Below are positions 33,792 through 41,346 of a stretch of 64,000 nt of DNA, in pieces. The stretch is taken from assembly GCA_050633325.1 (NCBI GenBank), contig JBOEGH010000006.1, positions 124,001 through 188,000 of the forward strand, given 5' to 3'. The translations under genes were made by a program, and so were the position numbers. A model generated the notes under the pieces. That model saw only the letters and a program-made list of their open reading frames with translations, was not told the DNA's origin and ran no database searches. Source of the stretch: UBA1672 sp050633325. GTDB lineage: Bacteria > Pseudomonadota > Alphaproteobacteria > Micavibrionales > Micavibrionaceae. Positions within the stretch are counted from its first letter, which is position 1; each line of letters starts with the position of its first letter.

Positions 33792-34409
33792 TCAGTCGAA
33801 CAATGCATCAATGTCGTCTTGGCTGGATGCATCCTTAACTCTTTCCTTTATGGCTTCATCGTCTTTTTTGACCTCGATTCCAAGAGTTTCAAATGTAGAG
33901 TTCAACCTGTCCTCAATTCCGTGAAGGTCATCCAATGTGTTGCGTATTCTTTGACCTGTACGATCTTGGAAGCTACATGCCATTAGTATTTTTTGAACTT
34001 CGTCCCCTATAGTGGTGCGGTGAGAGTTTCTTTTTTCTTTATCCTCCCAGTCGGCATCATTGTTAATGCAGTCCATAATGACATCTGCAGAGTCCATTAT
34101 TTCATTTGCTGCAACTTCTGTTTCTTTTATAACGCTTTCTAGTTCAACACCAGAGTTTGCGGCCGAATCACCTGTGCCACTATAATTTATAGCACCTAGA
34201 ACTTCTAATATTTCGGAGAACCTGTTGCTGATACCGTCTTCGGCCATGTCAGCCTGCTGTGCAGATGCATTTATCTCCATAGATATTTCATCAAAGCGGC
34301 GTGCGATAAAAGTCTCTAAAGTAGATAATTGTACATTTACAGTATCTACTGTCTTGTAAATTTCTTCTTTATCCGATGACGTTTCGTTTTTTAATGATGT
34401 GTCTGACAT
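33792..34409 (-). CDS. cheZ: CheY-phosphate phosphatase CheZ
   Basis: A 205-residue helical acidic protein. The phosphatase signature ACSFQDRTGQRI (near residue 144) holds the conserved Asp-Gln region whose Gln attacks CheY-P, as in CheZ of E. coli. The last ten residues, SSQDDIDALFD, are the CheY-binding tail and closely resemble the SQDEIDALL peptide of FliM that docks on the same CheY surface. The gene has its own terminator and lies 20 kb from the other che genes in the window. It would switch off the CheY signal. Confidence 0.88.
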   Translation of the reverse strand: MSDTSLKNETSSDKEEIYKTVDTVNVQLSTLETFIARRFDEISMEINASAQQADMAEDGISNRFSEILEVLGAINYSGTGDSAANSGVELESVIKETEVAANEIMDSADVIMDCINNDADWEDKEKRNSHRTTIGDEVQKILMACSFQDRTGQRIRNTLDDLHGIEDRLNSTFETLGIEVKKDDEAIKERVKDASSQDDIDALFD

Positions 34410-34532
34410 TAGTTTCTCTGTATATGGTGGAATAGTAAAATATTATAACAACGCAGTGGTTAATAATATACTACAGTTGAGAGATAAGGAAAATAAATCC
34501 CTTATATTTCCCCATGGTGTACATATGTATTG

Positions 34533-35543
34533 TTAAGATTTTATAGGTTCATATAGGTCAAATACGTCTATTATTTCTAATAGCTGCTCAATCTCTTTTT
34601 TACACTGCATTGCTTGTGTTTTTGTTGTAACTGGAACAAACAAATCTGATGCCTCGAACATGTCCGCTTCATATGGAATCATCATGAATACGTATTTTTT
34701 GTTAAATAGAACGGCAGTTAGAGGCGAATCATCAAATACGTCTGATGCCTCTGATAGTTCTTTTAACAATCGATCACCAACAAACTGTTCAGCCATTTCG
34801 GGCTTTGTAGAGAAAATGTCAAACTTATCCCAGTCCGGATCAGAAACGCTGACATGCACTTCTTTCATGGTTTTCCATCGCGTTTTTGAGTACGCTTTTA
34901 CCATTTTACTGTTCGCAGTAATAATTGTGTGTCCGTCGATAACATCCTCAGGTGTTTCTAATAGAACGAAAATGCCGTCGAATATCGGATCATCTTTACG
35001 GTTTTTACTGTACAGGCGTGCTTCAGAAAAAATAACTTTTACCCCACGATATGTGCCCATAAAGCAATCTTCCGCTTTATATGTATCGTGCGCAGGAACT
35101 ACGGCTAGCTTTTCTATGATTTTGGCACTGACACCGCGCTCAGGATGGAACTTTAAACCGTTCAGTGTGTTTGCCAGCTTAGGCATGAAAATTGTTTTAT
35201 GCTCTTTTACATATGATTTAAGTGGGCTGTTAACCCAAAAATGTAAAAATATAGCGGGTATAAGTGATACCGTTATACATATAATGGCAGGAAGAAGCAG
35301 TATCTCAACTAAGAAGAACCACCCAAATCCTGCTACTCCTAACAAAACAAATAGAATATTGAGATTCATCGCAACAAAACCACGTGTGCGGTGTTGTTTC
35401 ATTTTTTGAAGACGCATATCTTCTGATTCTGCGATTAATGCATCAAGTTTTTTACCAAACTTTCTGTCATCAACGCGACTAAGGTCACCATCTTTGCTAT
35501 GCGTTTTTTTACGTTTTATTTTTTCTTTTGTGCTCATAACCAC
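34533..35543 (-). CDS. DUF3137 family membrane protein
   Basis: A 336-residue protein. A charged N-terminus (to about residue 55) precedes two hydrophobic segments (AMNLNILFVLLGVAGFGWFFLVEILLLPAIICITVSLIPAIFLHF, in total about residues 58-105). A cytoplasmic-looking domain follows with GLKFHPERGVS, FMGTYRGVKVIFSEARL and FDGIFVLLE, the features of the DUF3137 family, which is of unknown function. The second in-frame ATG (Met3) is an equally good start. A terminal KKEIEQLLEIIDVFDLYE helix ends the protein. Divergent or co-oriented neighbours give no functional hint. Confidence 0.85.
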   Translation of the reverse strand: MVMSTKEKIKRKKTHSKDGDLSRVDDRKFGKKLDALIAESEDMRLQKMKQHRTRGFVAMNLNILFVLLGVAGFGWFFLVEILLLPAIICITVSLIPAIFLHFWVNSPLKSYVKEHKTIFMPKLANTLNGLKFHPERGVSAKIIEKLAVVPAHDTYKAEDCFMGTYRGVKVIFSEARLYSKNRKDDPIFDGIFVLLETPEDVIDGHTIITANSKMVKAYSKTRWKTMKEVHVSVSDPDWDKFDIFSTKPEMAEQFVGDRLLKELSEASDVFDDSPLTAVLFNKKYVFMMIPYEADMFEASDLFVPVTTKTQAMQCKKEIEQLLEIIDVFDLYEPIKS

Positions 35544-35616
35544 TATCTAAGCAGCCCACGACAAAGAGTGCAAGCAATTTAGGTGCGGCAAGTAATTTCT
35601 TCTGTAAGTATAATAG

Positions 35617-36450
35617 TTATTGAAAATCGGCCAATGGTTCATACCAATCTCGTAGCATACCTGCTTTTTCACGAGATGGGTGATTGAACGGGCGTTTCAA
35701 TGATGTACCAAAGTATTTTTTCACCAGCTCTTGCCAATGTGTTTCTATGTCAAAATCGTTATATGAGCACCAATGTTCAAACCAGTCTGTTCCCGCTTTT
35801 ACGTGCGTTACCTCATCATCATGTATTATTTGTAACATATCTGCTGTTTTTTGGTCTTCTTGCTTTTTCATCATTGCAATCATTCCCGGAGTAACATCAA
35901 GGCCACGTGCCTCCAAAACCATTGGTACTATAGCAAGGCGTGCGGCAAAGTCATGCGCGGTTTTTTCGCTTGATTCCCACAGGCTGTCATGTGCAGGTAA
36001 ATCACCGTAAGTTGCGCCGAAATCATTTAATCGTTCTTCCAACATTAAAAAGTGTTTTGCTTCATCATCTGCAACTTTGACCCAGTCGTCGTAAAATTTT
36101 TTTGGCAGAGTAAACCCGTTTTTTTGATTTTGCTCAGAGTAGTGAGAAAATCTGGCTATTATATCCCACGCCAAATCTATCGCATTTAATTCTATATGCG
36201 CTATTGCGTGAAGTAGGGCGATCTTTGATTTGTCTGACCCTGCCTTTCTACGCTTTGGCATGTCATTGGGGTGGCGTAGTTCAGGTTTTTTCGGACGGGC
36301 CGGTCGTGCGGGGATGTTATCCGCATTTCCAATTAGCATATCTATGTCATTGCGCCAGTTTTGTGCATGCTGTCTCGTCTTTTGTGCTTTTTCAATTGCT
36401 GTGGGGCAGTTAAGTACATCAAGAGAACTGTCACATAGTGTGGTATTCAT
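35617..36450 (-). CDS. DUF455 family ferritin-like protein
   Basis: A 277-residue protein of the DUF455 family. The ferritin-like helical core has the metal-ligand spacing AIAHIELNAIDLAWDII, DDEAKHFLMLEERL, EARGLDVTPG and IHDDEVTHVKAGTDWFEHWC. The pairs Glu/ExxH suggest a di-iron carboxylate centre. Substrate and role are unknown; some members lie near MiaE-like hydroxylases. The Met at 36450 is preferred because the frame upstream begins only with a TTG without ribosome site. Confidence 0.88.
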   Translation of the reverse strand: MNTTLCDSSLDVLNCPTAIEKAQKTRQHAQNWRNDIDMLIGNADNIPARPARPKKPELRHPNDMPKRRKAGSDKSKIALLHAIAHIELNAIDLAWDIIARFSHYSEQNQKNGFTLPKKFYDDWVKVADDEAKHFLMLEERLNDFGATYGDLPAHDSLWESSEKTAHDFAARLAIVPMVLEARGLDVTPGMIAMMKKQEDQKTADMLQIIHDDEVTHVKAGTDWFEHWCSYNDFDIETHWQELVKKYFGTSLKRPFNHPSREKAGMLRDWYEPLADFQ

Positions 36451-36642
36451 TTTATTATATTCCGTTGTTCTTGTTTTATTTTTACTACCACTTTCTAGTA
36501 GCGTTTTTTTGTTAATAAACAAAGCTATCTATAGGATTGTTTTAGGGTCGTGAAACAGGCAAGGGTGCTATGCAAAAAATGAGCGCAATATCATGAGTTT
36601 TATTGTTGATTTTATTTATCGCCCAGATTATAAAGCACACCT

Positions 36643-36689
36643 CTCCTGATCGCCGGGATCCCCCCACACACTCCTTGGGCGGTCGGGAG
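36643..36689 (-). other. GC-rich 12-pair hairpin 3' of the 64-aa lipoprotein gene
   Basis: CTCCTGATCGCC (36643-36654) pairs fully with GGCGGTCGGGAG (36678-36689, two G-U), enclosing GGGATCCCCC and an AC-rich loop. It is far richer in GC than the surroundings and lies 8 bases after the stop of the small lipoprotein gene. It could be a factor-independent terminator or REP-like element; a clean T run is missing. Confidence 0.45.
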
Positions 36690-36696
36690 GCTTCTT

Positions 36697-36891
36697 CTAA
36701 TCTATATCAGATAAATTATTATAATTATTTTCGAGTAATATTGGTGTGGTTTTAGGTGCTCCATCTTCATTATGCATCATTCCACCTTTAATAATTCGTC
36801 CCGGAAGCTTAACAGCAGTGCCCAGTAATTTACCGGAAGCACCACAAGAGCATAATGATAATGTAATACACGTTAGAATAATATATCGCAT
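36697..36891 (-). CDS. Small lipoprotein, 64 aa
   Basis: A 64-residue protein with a lipoprotein signal (LTCITLSLCSCGASGK; lipobox LCSC). The short mature part is GTAVKLPGRIIKGGMMHNEDG followed by an Asn-rich tail. No domain is recognised. The second lipoprotein gene lies 36 bases upstream on the same strand, so the two are probably one transcript. The hairpin at 36643-36689 follows the stop. Envelope localisation is inferred from the lipobox. Confidence 0.7.
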   Translation of the reverse strand: MRYIILTCITLSLCSCGASGKLLGTAVKLPGRIIKGGMMHNEDGAPKTTPILLENNYNNLSDID

Positions 36892-36927
36892 TGTTCCGTT
36901 CTCTTTTAAATATTTGCTACGAAATGG

Positions 36928-37038
36928 TTATCGAGTAAGAGAACCTAAAAAATCTGATGCTCTGATTGAGGCACGTTTTTCTGCGTGTTGGCAAGCGGAT
37001 AAGGTTATCGCGGCCAGCATTAAAAGTGTTAGTTTCAT
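36928..37038 (-). CDS. Very small lipoprotein, 36 aa (entericidin-like size)
   Basis: A 36-residue ORF starting MKLTLLMLAAITLSACQHAEKR, with lipobox LSAC and a mature part of 21 residues ending DFLGSLTR. AAAGGA precedes the ATG by 6 bases. Size and lipobox recall entericidin-type peptides, but the mature sequence does not match them. It is probably co-transcribed with the 64-aa lipoprotein. Confidence 0.6.
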   Translation of the reverse strand: MKLTLLMLAAITLSACQHAEKRASIRASDFLGSLTR

Positions 37039-37165
37039 ATTGTGTCCTTTATGTTTCTCTATGATCGTTAGGTTATATTTCGAACTTTAGTTAATCAACT
37101 TAATTATAATCACTGCAGAGTTTAATGGTGATCATTATATTGCGTTAATCCTTTCAAGAACCTTT

Positions 37166-37813
37166 TTAATCTGTAATGTCCTGATATGAATTGTTATTAC
37201 ATTCATTGTAGTCCTTTTTATTAAAGTACTTTTTTTTATGTTTAATTTTTATAGCCTTGTTATTATTTACGGGTAACCAACGTTCAATTATAAATTTTCT
37301 AGGGTTATTGCTGGTCATTCTTACTTCTATATAAGCTTCATATTTGTATTTTGCTTTACGCAATCCGTTGCTGCGTAACATCTTAACAGGAACATTGACC
37401 TTCCATATTTTATCGTCTTGTTCGGCCTTTCTTTTCTTTAGCTCTTCTTTGTTCAGCTGTTTGACCTTAACGAGCATGATTTCCTTTGGTACAGTTCTTG
37501 TTCGCCATAATTCGTTTGTAGATATAGATTCTTTTCTTTTGATTAAATCATCCGACAACCCGTATTTGTCCAGCGTCCATAGGAAAGACATGCAACCTAA
37601 TTGTGTAAGTAGGTGAGAATTACGCTGTGTGTTTTGTACTAAGCTATCATGGTTATAGGTTAGTAACCGTGCTACAGCGCCGAAAGACCAATATCTGACT
37701 TCCATTTCAAGGTCCTTTTGAGCCTTGCTTGCTGCATACGAAATATTTGTGTGTAAACAAAATAAGATAAAAAGGGAGATGATAAAAATGGATTTTAGTC
37801 CACTTAACCCCAT
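37166..37813 (-). CDS. Exported DotI/IcmL-like protein
   Basis: A 215-residue protein with a signal peptide (FIISLFILFCLHTNISYA-A). WSFGAVARLLTYNHDSLVQNTQRNS and IWKVNVPVKMLRSNG near the middle fit the W...A....YN and W.V..P pattern of the DotI/IcmL/TraM family (VirB8-like NTF2 fold) of type IV secretion. The remaining Dot/Icm genes are not in the window, so it is an orphan copy and the similarity is moderate. Its ATG overlaps the lepA stop (TAATG), which suggests translational coupling to lepA. Confidence 0.65.
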   Translation of the reverse strand: MGLSGLKSIFIISLFILFCLHTNISYAASKAQKDLEMEVRYWSFGAVARLLTYNHDSLVQNTQRNSHLLTQLGCMSFLWTLDKYGLSDDLIKRKESISTNELWRTRTVPKEIMLVKVKQLNKEELKKRKAEQDDKIWKVNVPVKMLRSNGLRKAKYKYEAYIEVRMTSNNPRKFIIERWLPVNNNKAIKIKHKKKYFNKKDYNECNNNSYQDITD

Positions 37814-39621
37814 TATTCATCACCCATCTTCAGTGCCGCTATAAATGCGCTTTGCGGTATGTCTACATTACCGTATTGACGCATTTTTGCTTTACCTTTT
37901 TTCTGCTTATCTAATAGCTTTTTCTTACGAGACACATCACCACCATAACATTTGGCGGTTACGTCTTTGCGCAATGCTGACACATTTTCACGTGCGATAA
38001 TTTTACCACCAATCGCGGCCTGTATAGCAATCTTAAACATCTGGCGCGGAACTAAGTCTTTTAAACGTTCACACAACGCACGGCCACGGGTTTCCGCAGT
38101 TGATCTGTGAACAATCATTGCCAATGCGTCTACCGGCTCATCATTTACGCGAATGTCTAGTTTAACCAAATCATTCTCACCATACCCGTCTAGTTCGTAG
38201 TCAAAACTTGCATATCCTTTTGAAAGGGATTTTAGGCGATCGTAGAAATCAAAGACAACCTCATTCAGTGGAAGACGGTAAACGAGCATAGCGCGAGATC
38301 CCGCATAGGTAAGATCAATTTGCACGCCTCGTCTGTCTTGACATAGCTTAAGCAATCCACCTAAATACTCGTCAGGAACTAGTATTGTTGCTTTGATCCA
38401 TGGCTCTTCAACCGAAGCAATTTTAACAACATCGGGCATGTCTACGGGGTTATACATTTCAATAACGTCACCGTTATTCATGTTCAGTTTGTAAACAACA
38501 CTTGGAGCAGTCGGAATTAGGTCAAGATCGAATTCCCGTTCCAGTCTTTCTTGTATGATTTCCATGTGTAACAAACCCAAGAAACCACAGCGAAACCCAA
38601 GACCTAGAGCTTGTGAGCTTTCTGCCTCATAATGTAATGAAGCATCATTAAGTCGTATGCGTCCTAATGAGTCCCTTAATTTTTCGAAATCACTGGCATC
38701 TGCAGGGTAAAACGAACAAAAAACCATTGGAATACTAGGCTTGAAACCATCTAATGCGGTTTCACATGGTTTGCGTTCATCAGTTATGGTGTCACCGACA
38801 TTTGTTTCACTGATGTCTTTTATGCTGGCCGTAATAAAGCCCATCTCGCCGGGGCCTAATTCATCAAGTTCAACTTTCTTAGGGGTAAACATACCAACGC
38901 GATCTATTTCTCTTGTCGCTCCGTTGCTCATAAATTGAACTTTTTGTCCTTTGCGTAATGTCCCGTCAATCACCCTTACCAGAACAATAACGCCCAAATA
39001 TATGTCGTACCAACTGTCGACTAGTAAGGCTTTTGTCGGTTTTTCTATATCACCCTCACTTGGCGGCGGTAGGGTTTTTACGATAGATTCTAAAAGTTCC
39101 TCAATACCTTCCCCAGACTTGCCAGAGCAGGGAATAGCTTCGCTAGCATCCAATCCGATCACATCTTCTATTTGTGTTTTTGCATTATCGATGTCGGCTG
39201 CGGGAAGGTCGATTTTGTTAATTGCACAAACGATCTCATGTTCATTGTCTAAGGCTTGATAAACATTTGCCAGTGTTTGTGCTTCCACACCTTGTGATGC
39301 ATCAACAACAAGTATTGATCCTTCGCAAGATGCCAGAGATCTGGATACTTCATATGCAAAGTCAACGTGCCCCGGTGTGTCCATAAGGTTTAGCTGATAT
39401 TTGATGCCATCTTTTGCTTCATACTCCAAACGTACAGTTTGTGCCTTTATGGTTATACCGCGCTCTCGCTCAATATCCATGTTATCAAGCACTTGCTCTT
39501 GCATCTCGCGTTCTTCTAATCCACCACATGTTTGGATTAGTCTATCGGCCAATGTTGATTTACCATGATCGATATGGGCGATAATGGCGAAGTTACGTAT
39601 GTGTTCTAATTTTTTGCTCAT
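37813..39621 (-). CDS. lepA: Elongation factor 4 (LepA)
   Basis: A 602-residue translational GTPase. G1 AHIDHGKSTLADRL, G2 RGITIK, G3 DTPGHVDF, G4 NKIDLP and G5 are present, then EF-G-like domains II and III. The family-specific C-terminal domain ends PQSAFIAALKMGD, preceded by CYGGDVSRKKKLLDKQKKGK. LepA acts in ribosome back-translocation or biogenesis. The length is as usual. The stop codon overlaps the start of the DotI/IcmL-like gene. Confidence 0.98.
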   Translation of the reverse strand: MSKKLEHIRNFAIIAHIDHGKSTLADRLIQTCGGLEEREMQEQVLDNMDIERERGITIKAQTVRLEYEAKDGIKYQLNLMDTPGHVDFAYEVSRSLASCEGSILVVDASQGVEAQTLANVYQALDNEHEIVCAINKIDLPAADIDNAKTQIEDVIGLDASEAIPCSGKSGEGIEELLESIVKTLPPPSEGDIEKPTKALLVDSWYDIYLGVIVLVRVIDGTLRKGQKVQFMSNGATREIDRVGMFTPKKVELDELGPGEMGFITASIKDISETNVGDTITDERKPCETALDGFKPSIPMVFCSFYPADASDFEKLRDSLGRIRLNDASLHYEAESSQALGLGFRCGFLGLLHMEIIQERLEREFDLDLIPTAPSVVYKLNMNNGDVIEMYNPVDMPDVVKIASVEEPWIKATILVPDEYLGGLLKLCQDRRGVQIDLTYAGSRAMLVYRLPLNEVVFDFYDRLKSLSKGYASFDYELDGYGENDLVKLDIRVNDEPVDALAMIVHRSTAETRGRALCERLKDLVPRQMFKIAIQAAIGGKIIARENVSALRKDVTAKCYGGDVSRKKKLLDKQKKGKAKMRQYGNVDIPQSAFIAALKMGDE

Positions 39622-39731
39622 GGCTTTTCTTATAGCGGGATGATAGGAAAAAGGGAATGGATTTATTATCTTTTTATTACTGTATATGGTGTATATTCTA
39701 TTTATAATAAATTATGAAAGGATGGGTTTGA

Positions 39732-40010
39732 ATGTCAGATAATAAAGAAGATAGAGCGCCGGTACTTAAGCCGAAGGATAAAGTCTATAACCCATTTAGT
39801 ATTGCCAGATCTTCTGGGGATGAGCCTGTATTAAAACCGGGTAAGGGGTATTATGAGAAGTCTTCTCCTCCTTATGTTTTGATTGTTATTACATTGATCG
39901 GTATTTCTTTGGTTTGTTGGAAAATGATTATGCGTGACAATAGTGACGTAGTAAAAAGTGACCCCAATCATATACAAGAGTTAGAGGGTAGGACTAAATC
40001 AATTAGGTAG
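39732..40010 (+). CDS. Small single-pass membrane protein
   Basis: A 92-residue protein. A Pro/Lys-rich N-terminus with a repeated phrase (APVLKPKDKVYNPF and EPVLKPGKGYYEK) precedes one hydrophobic helix (PYVLIVITLIGISLVCW, about residues 47-63) and a charged tail. No known family. It is divergent from lepA, with an AAAGG-type ribosome site upstream of the ATG. Confidence 0.65.
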   Translation: MSDNKEDRAPVLKPKDKVYNPFSIARSSGDEPVLKPGKGYYEKSSPPYVLIVITLIGISLVCWKMIMRDNSDVVKSDPNHIQELEGRTKSIR

Positions 40011-40135
40011 GTTTTATGTAGTTATTTGAATGACTATATTTGAATCAGTGCATCTATATTGTGTTCAAATAAACGAAAGGGCAGTAAAAACCGCCCATCC
40101 TTAATGATTAAATAAAACTATTAAATAACAGTTTT

Positions 40136-40312
40136 CTACATGTCAAAAGCACTAACAGTAGGTGAGCTCATTGACATAGTTTGATCGTTATTCATTTCTG
40201 GACCATCAATACCCAGTGTCGCTGAAACACGCATGTCCGCTGCACCAAATGTTGTTGTTAATCCTTCAGGGTCTGTAACTGCTCCGTTAAAACCGTCTTT
40301 TCCAAAAGCCAT
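40136..40312 (-). CDS. Small protein, 58 aa, last gene of the unknown operon
   Basis: A 58-residue ORF with MAFGKDGFNGAVTDPEGLTT at the start, GAADMRVSATLGIDGPEM in the middle and a Met/Ser-rich end. AAAGGAGTG stands 6-10 bases before the ATG, a very good ribosome site. No membrane segment or signal. It lies 67 bases after the 121-aa gene of the same strand. I do not recognise it. Its start resembles no known secreted peptide; it could be a structural subunit of whatever the operon builds (guess). Confidence 0.65.
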   Translation of the reverse strand: MAFGKDGFNGAVTDPEGLTTTFGAADMRVSATLGIDGPEMNNDQTMSMSSPTVSAFDM

Positions 40313-40379
40313 TTTTTATTCACTCCTTTAATTTATTATTCAACCAATTTATTTCGCCTACTATACGTAGATCTTATAT

Positions 40380-40745
40380 TTACTTTCCGTGAATGATAAG
40401 TGGAACATAAGTACCTTCTTTTGCACCACCTGTATCATCATCAAGCAAAACCATTAACATTTGATGAGTATTTTGCATATATTTTGACATTTCCCTTGTT
40501 AGGTCAACACCAGCATTTCGCATCTCACCGCAGTCTAAGACAAAATCTAACTTGAAAGTGTTTAAATCAAATTCAAGCCAGGCAAGTTCATTTCTAAAAG
40601 GTCTATTATAAAAGACGGCACAACGTCCATCTTCTTTAACGGCCACTTCTATATGAAGCTTGTTTTCTTCGTCAACACCATAAACAAAATCGGTCAGATT
40701 ACCATTGTTTGGAATTTCACCACTTTGTCTTGTATGTTCACTCAT
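40380..40745 (-). CDS. Small protein of unknown function, 121 aa (paralogue of the 162-aa neighbour)
   Basis: A 121-residue soluble protein. DEENKLHIEVAVKEDGRCAVFYNRPF, ELAWLEFDLNTFKLDFVLDCG, a helix TREMSKYMQNTHQMLMVLL and the end TYVPLIIHGK can be aligned with the neighbouring 162-aa protein: both have a short aromatic/Pro start, F-L-E-[F/Y]-D, a YM/YI-x-Q helix and G-x-[Y/E]-VPL-x-I. The two appear to be diverged copies of one alpha/beta domain. No known family. Confidence 0.72.
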   Translation of the reverse strand: MSEHTRQSGEIPNNGNLTDFVYGVDEENKLHIEVAVKEDGRCAVFYNRPFRNELAWLEFDLNTFKLDFVLDCGEMRNAGVDLTREMSKYMQNTHQMLMVLLDDDTGGAKEGTYVPLIIHGK

Positions 40746-40812
40746 CGTCTCATTTCTTTTACTTGTATATATTATATAATGCTTTTACTCAAAATGCTCG
40801 ATTTTTTTTCAA

Positions 40813-41301
40813 TTAATTCAAAGTTTTTTTGATCTCTGGGTCTTTAATTCTTAATGGCACTTCGAACCCGTCAATTGCTTGTCCATCTTTTGTTCGAATT
40901 ATGAATAAATCTTGTTCCTTTGCGATATAAGGACGAACTAGCCACTGTATTTTTGTACCTAAATCAAAGCGTTGCCTATCATTGGTGTGTACAGTGATTC
41001 GCTGTGTATCGTGATCATACTCTAAAAAATCAATTGTGCAATTTAATTCAGGAGCATGGAAAATATAGTTTATGCCACGCTCTCTATCACAGTAAATATC
41101 AAAGTCATCCGGATTGTCGAATAGGCGAGTTCGACCCGCACCAAATCCAGACCCCCAGTCATTTCCCATGTTGGGAGGGGCGGTGTTAGTAGAGCTTTCT
41201 TTTTTTTCTTCTTCTTCCTTGGACATAATCAGACTCGCCAGAAATGGCATATTTGTGAAGTGTTCTAAGCCATCATAGCGATCAACACTTAACAAAATCA
41301 T
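40813..41301 (-). CDS. Small protein of unknown function, 162 aa (paralogue of the 121-aa neighbour)
   Basis: A 162-residue protein, or 137 if the Met at 41226 is used. An acidic, Glu-rich, then Gly/Asn-rich N-terminus is followed by the domain shared with the 121-aa protein: INYIFHAPELNCTIDFLEYDHDTQRI, RFDLGTKIQWLVRPYIAKEQDLFII and GFEVPLRIKDPEI. No known family. It lies 45 bases after the stop of the giant 1606-aa gene. Confidence 0.72.
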   Translation of the reverse strand: MILLSVDRYDGLEHFTNMPFLASLIMSKEEEEKKESSTNTAPPNMGNDWGSGFGAGRTRLFDNPDDFDIYCDRERGINYIFHAPELNCTIDFLEYDHDTQRITVHTNDRQRFDLGTKIQWLVRPYIAKEQDLFIIRTKDGQAIDGFEVPLRIKDPEIKKTLN

Positions 41302-41346
41302 AACATTAGTCCGATGATAGGGAAAGACATAACCGATTCGCGCCTA

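Noticed and set aside
34660..35409. 249-aa open frame on the plus strand
   Set aside because: It is antisense to the DUF3137 gene, lacks a ribosome site and has a composition typical of a shadow frame.
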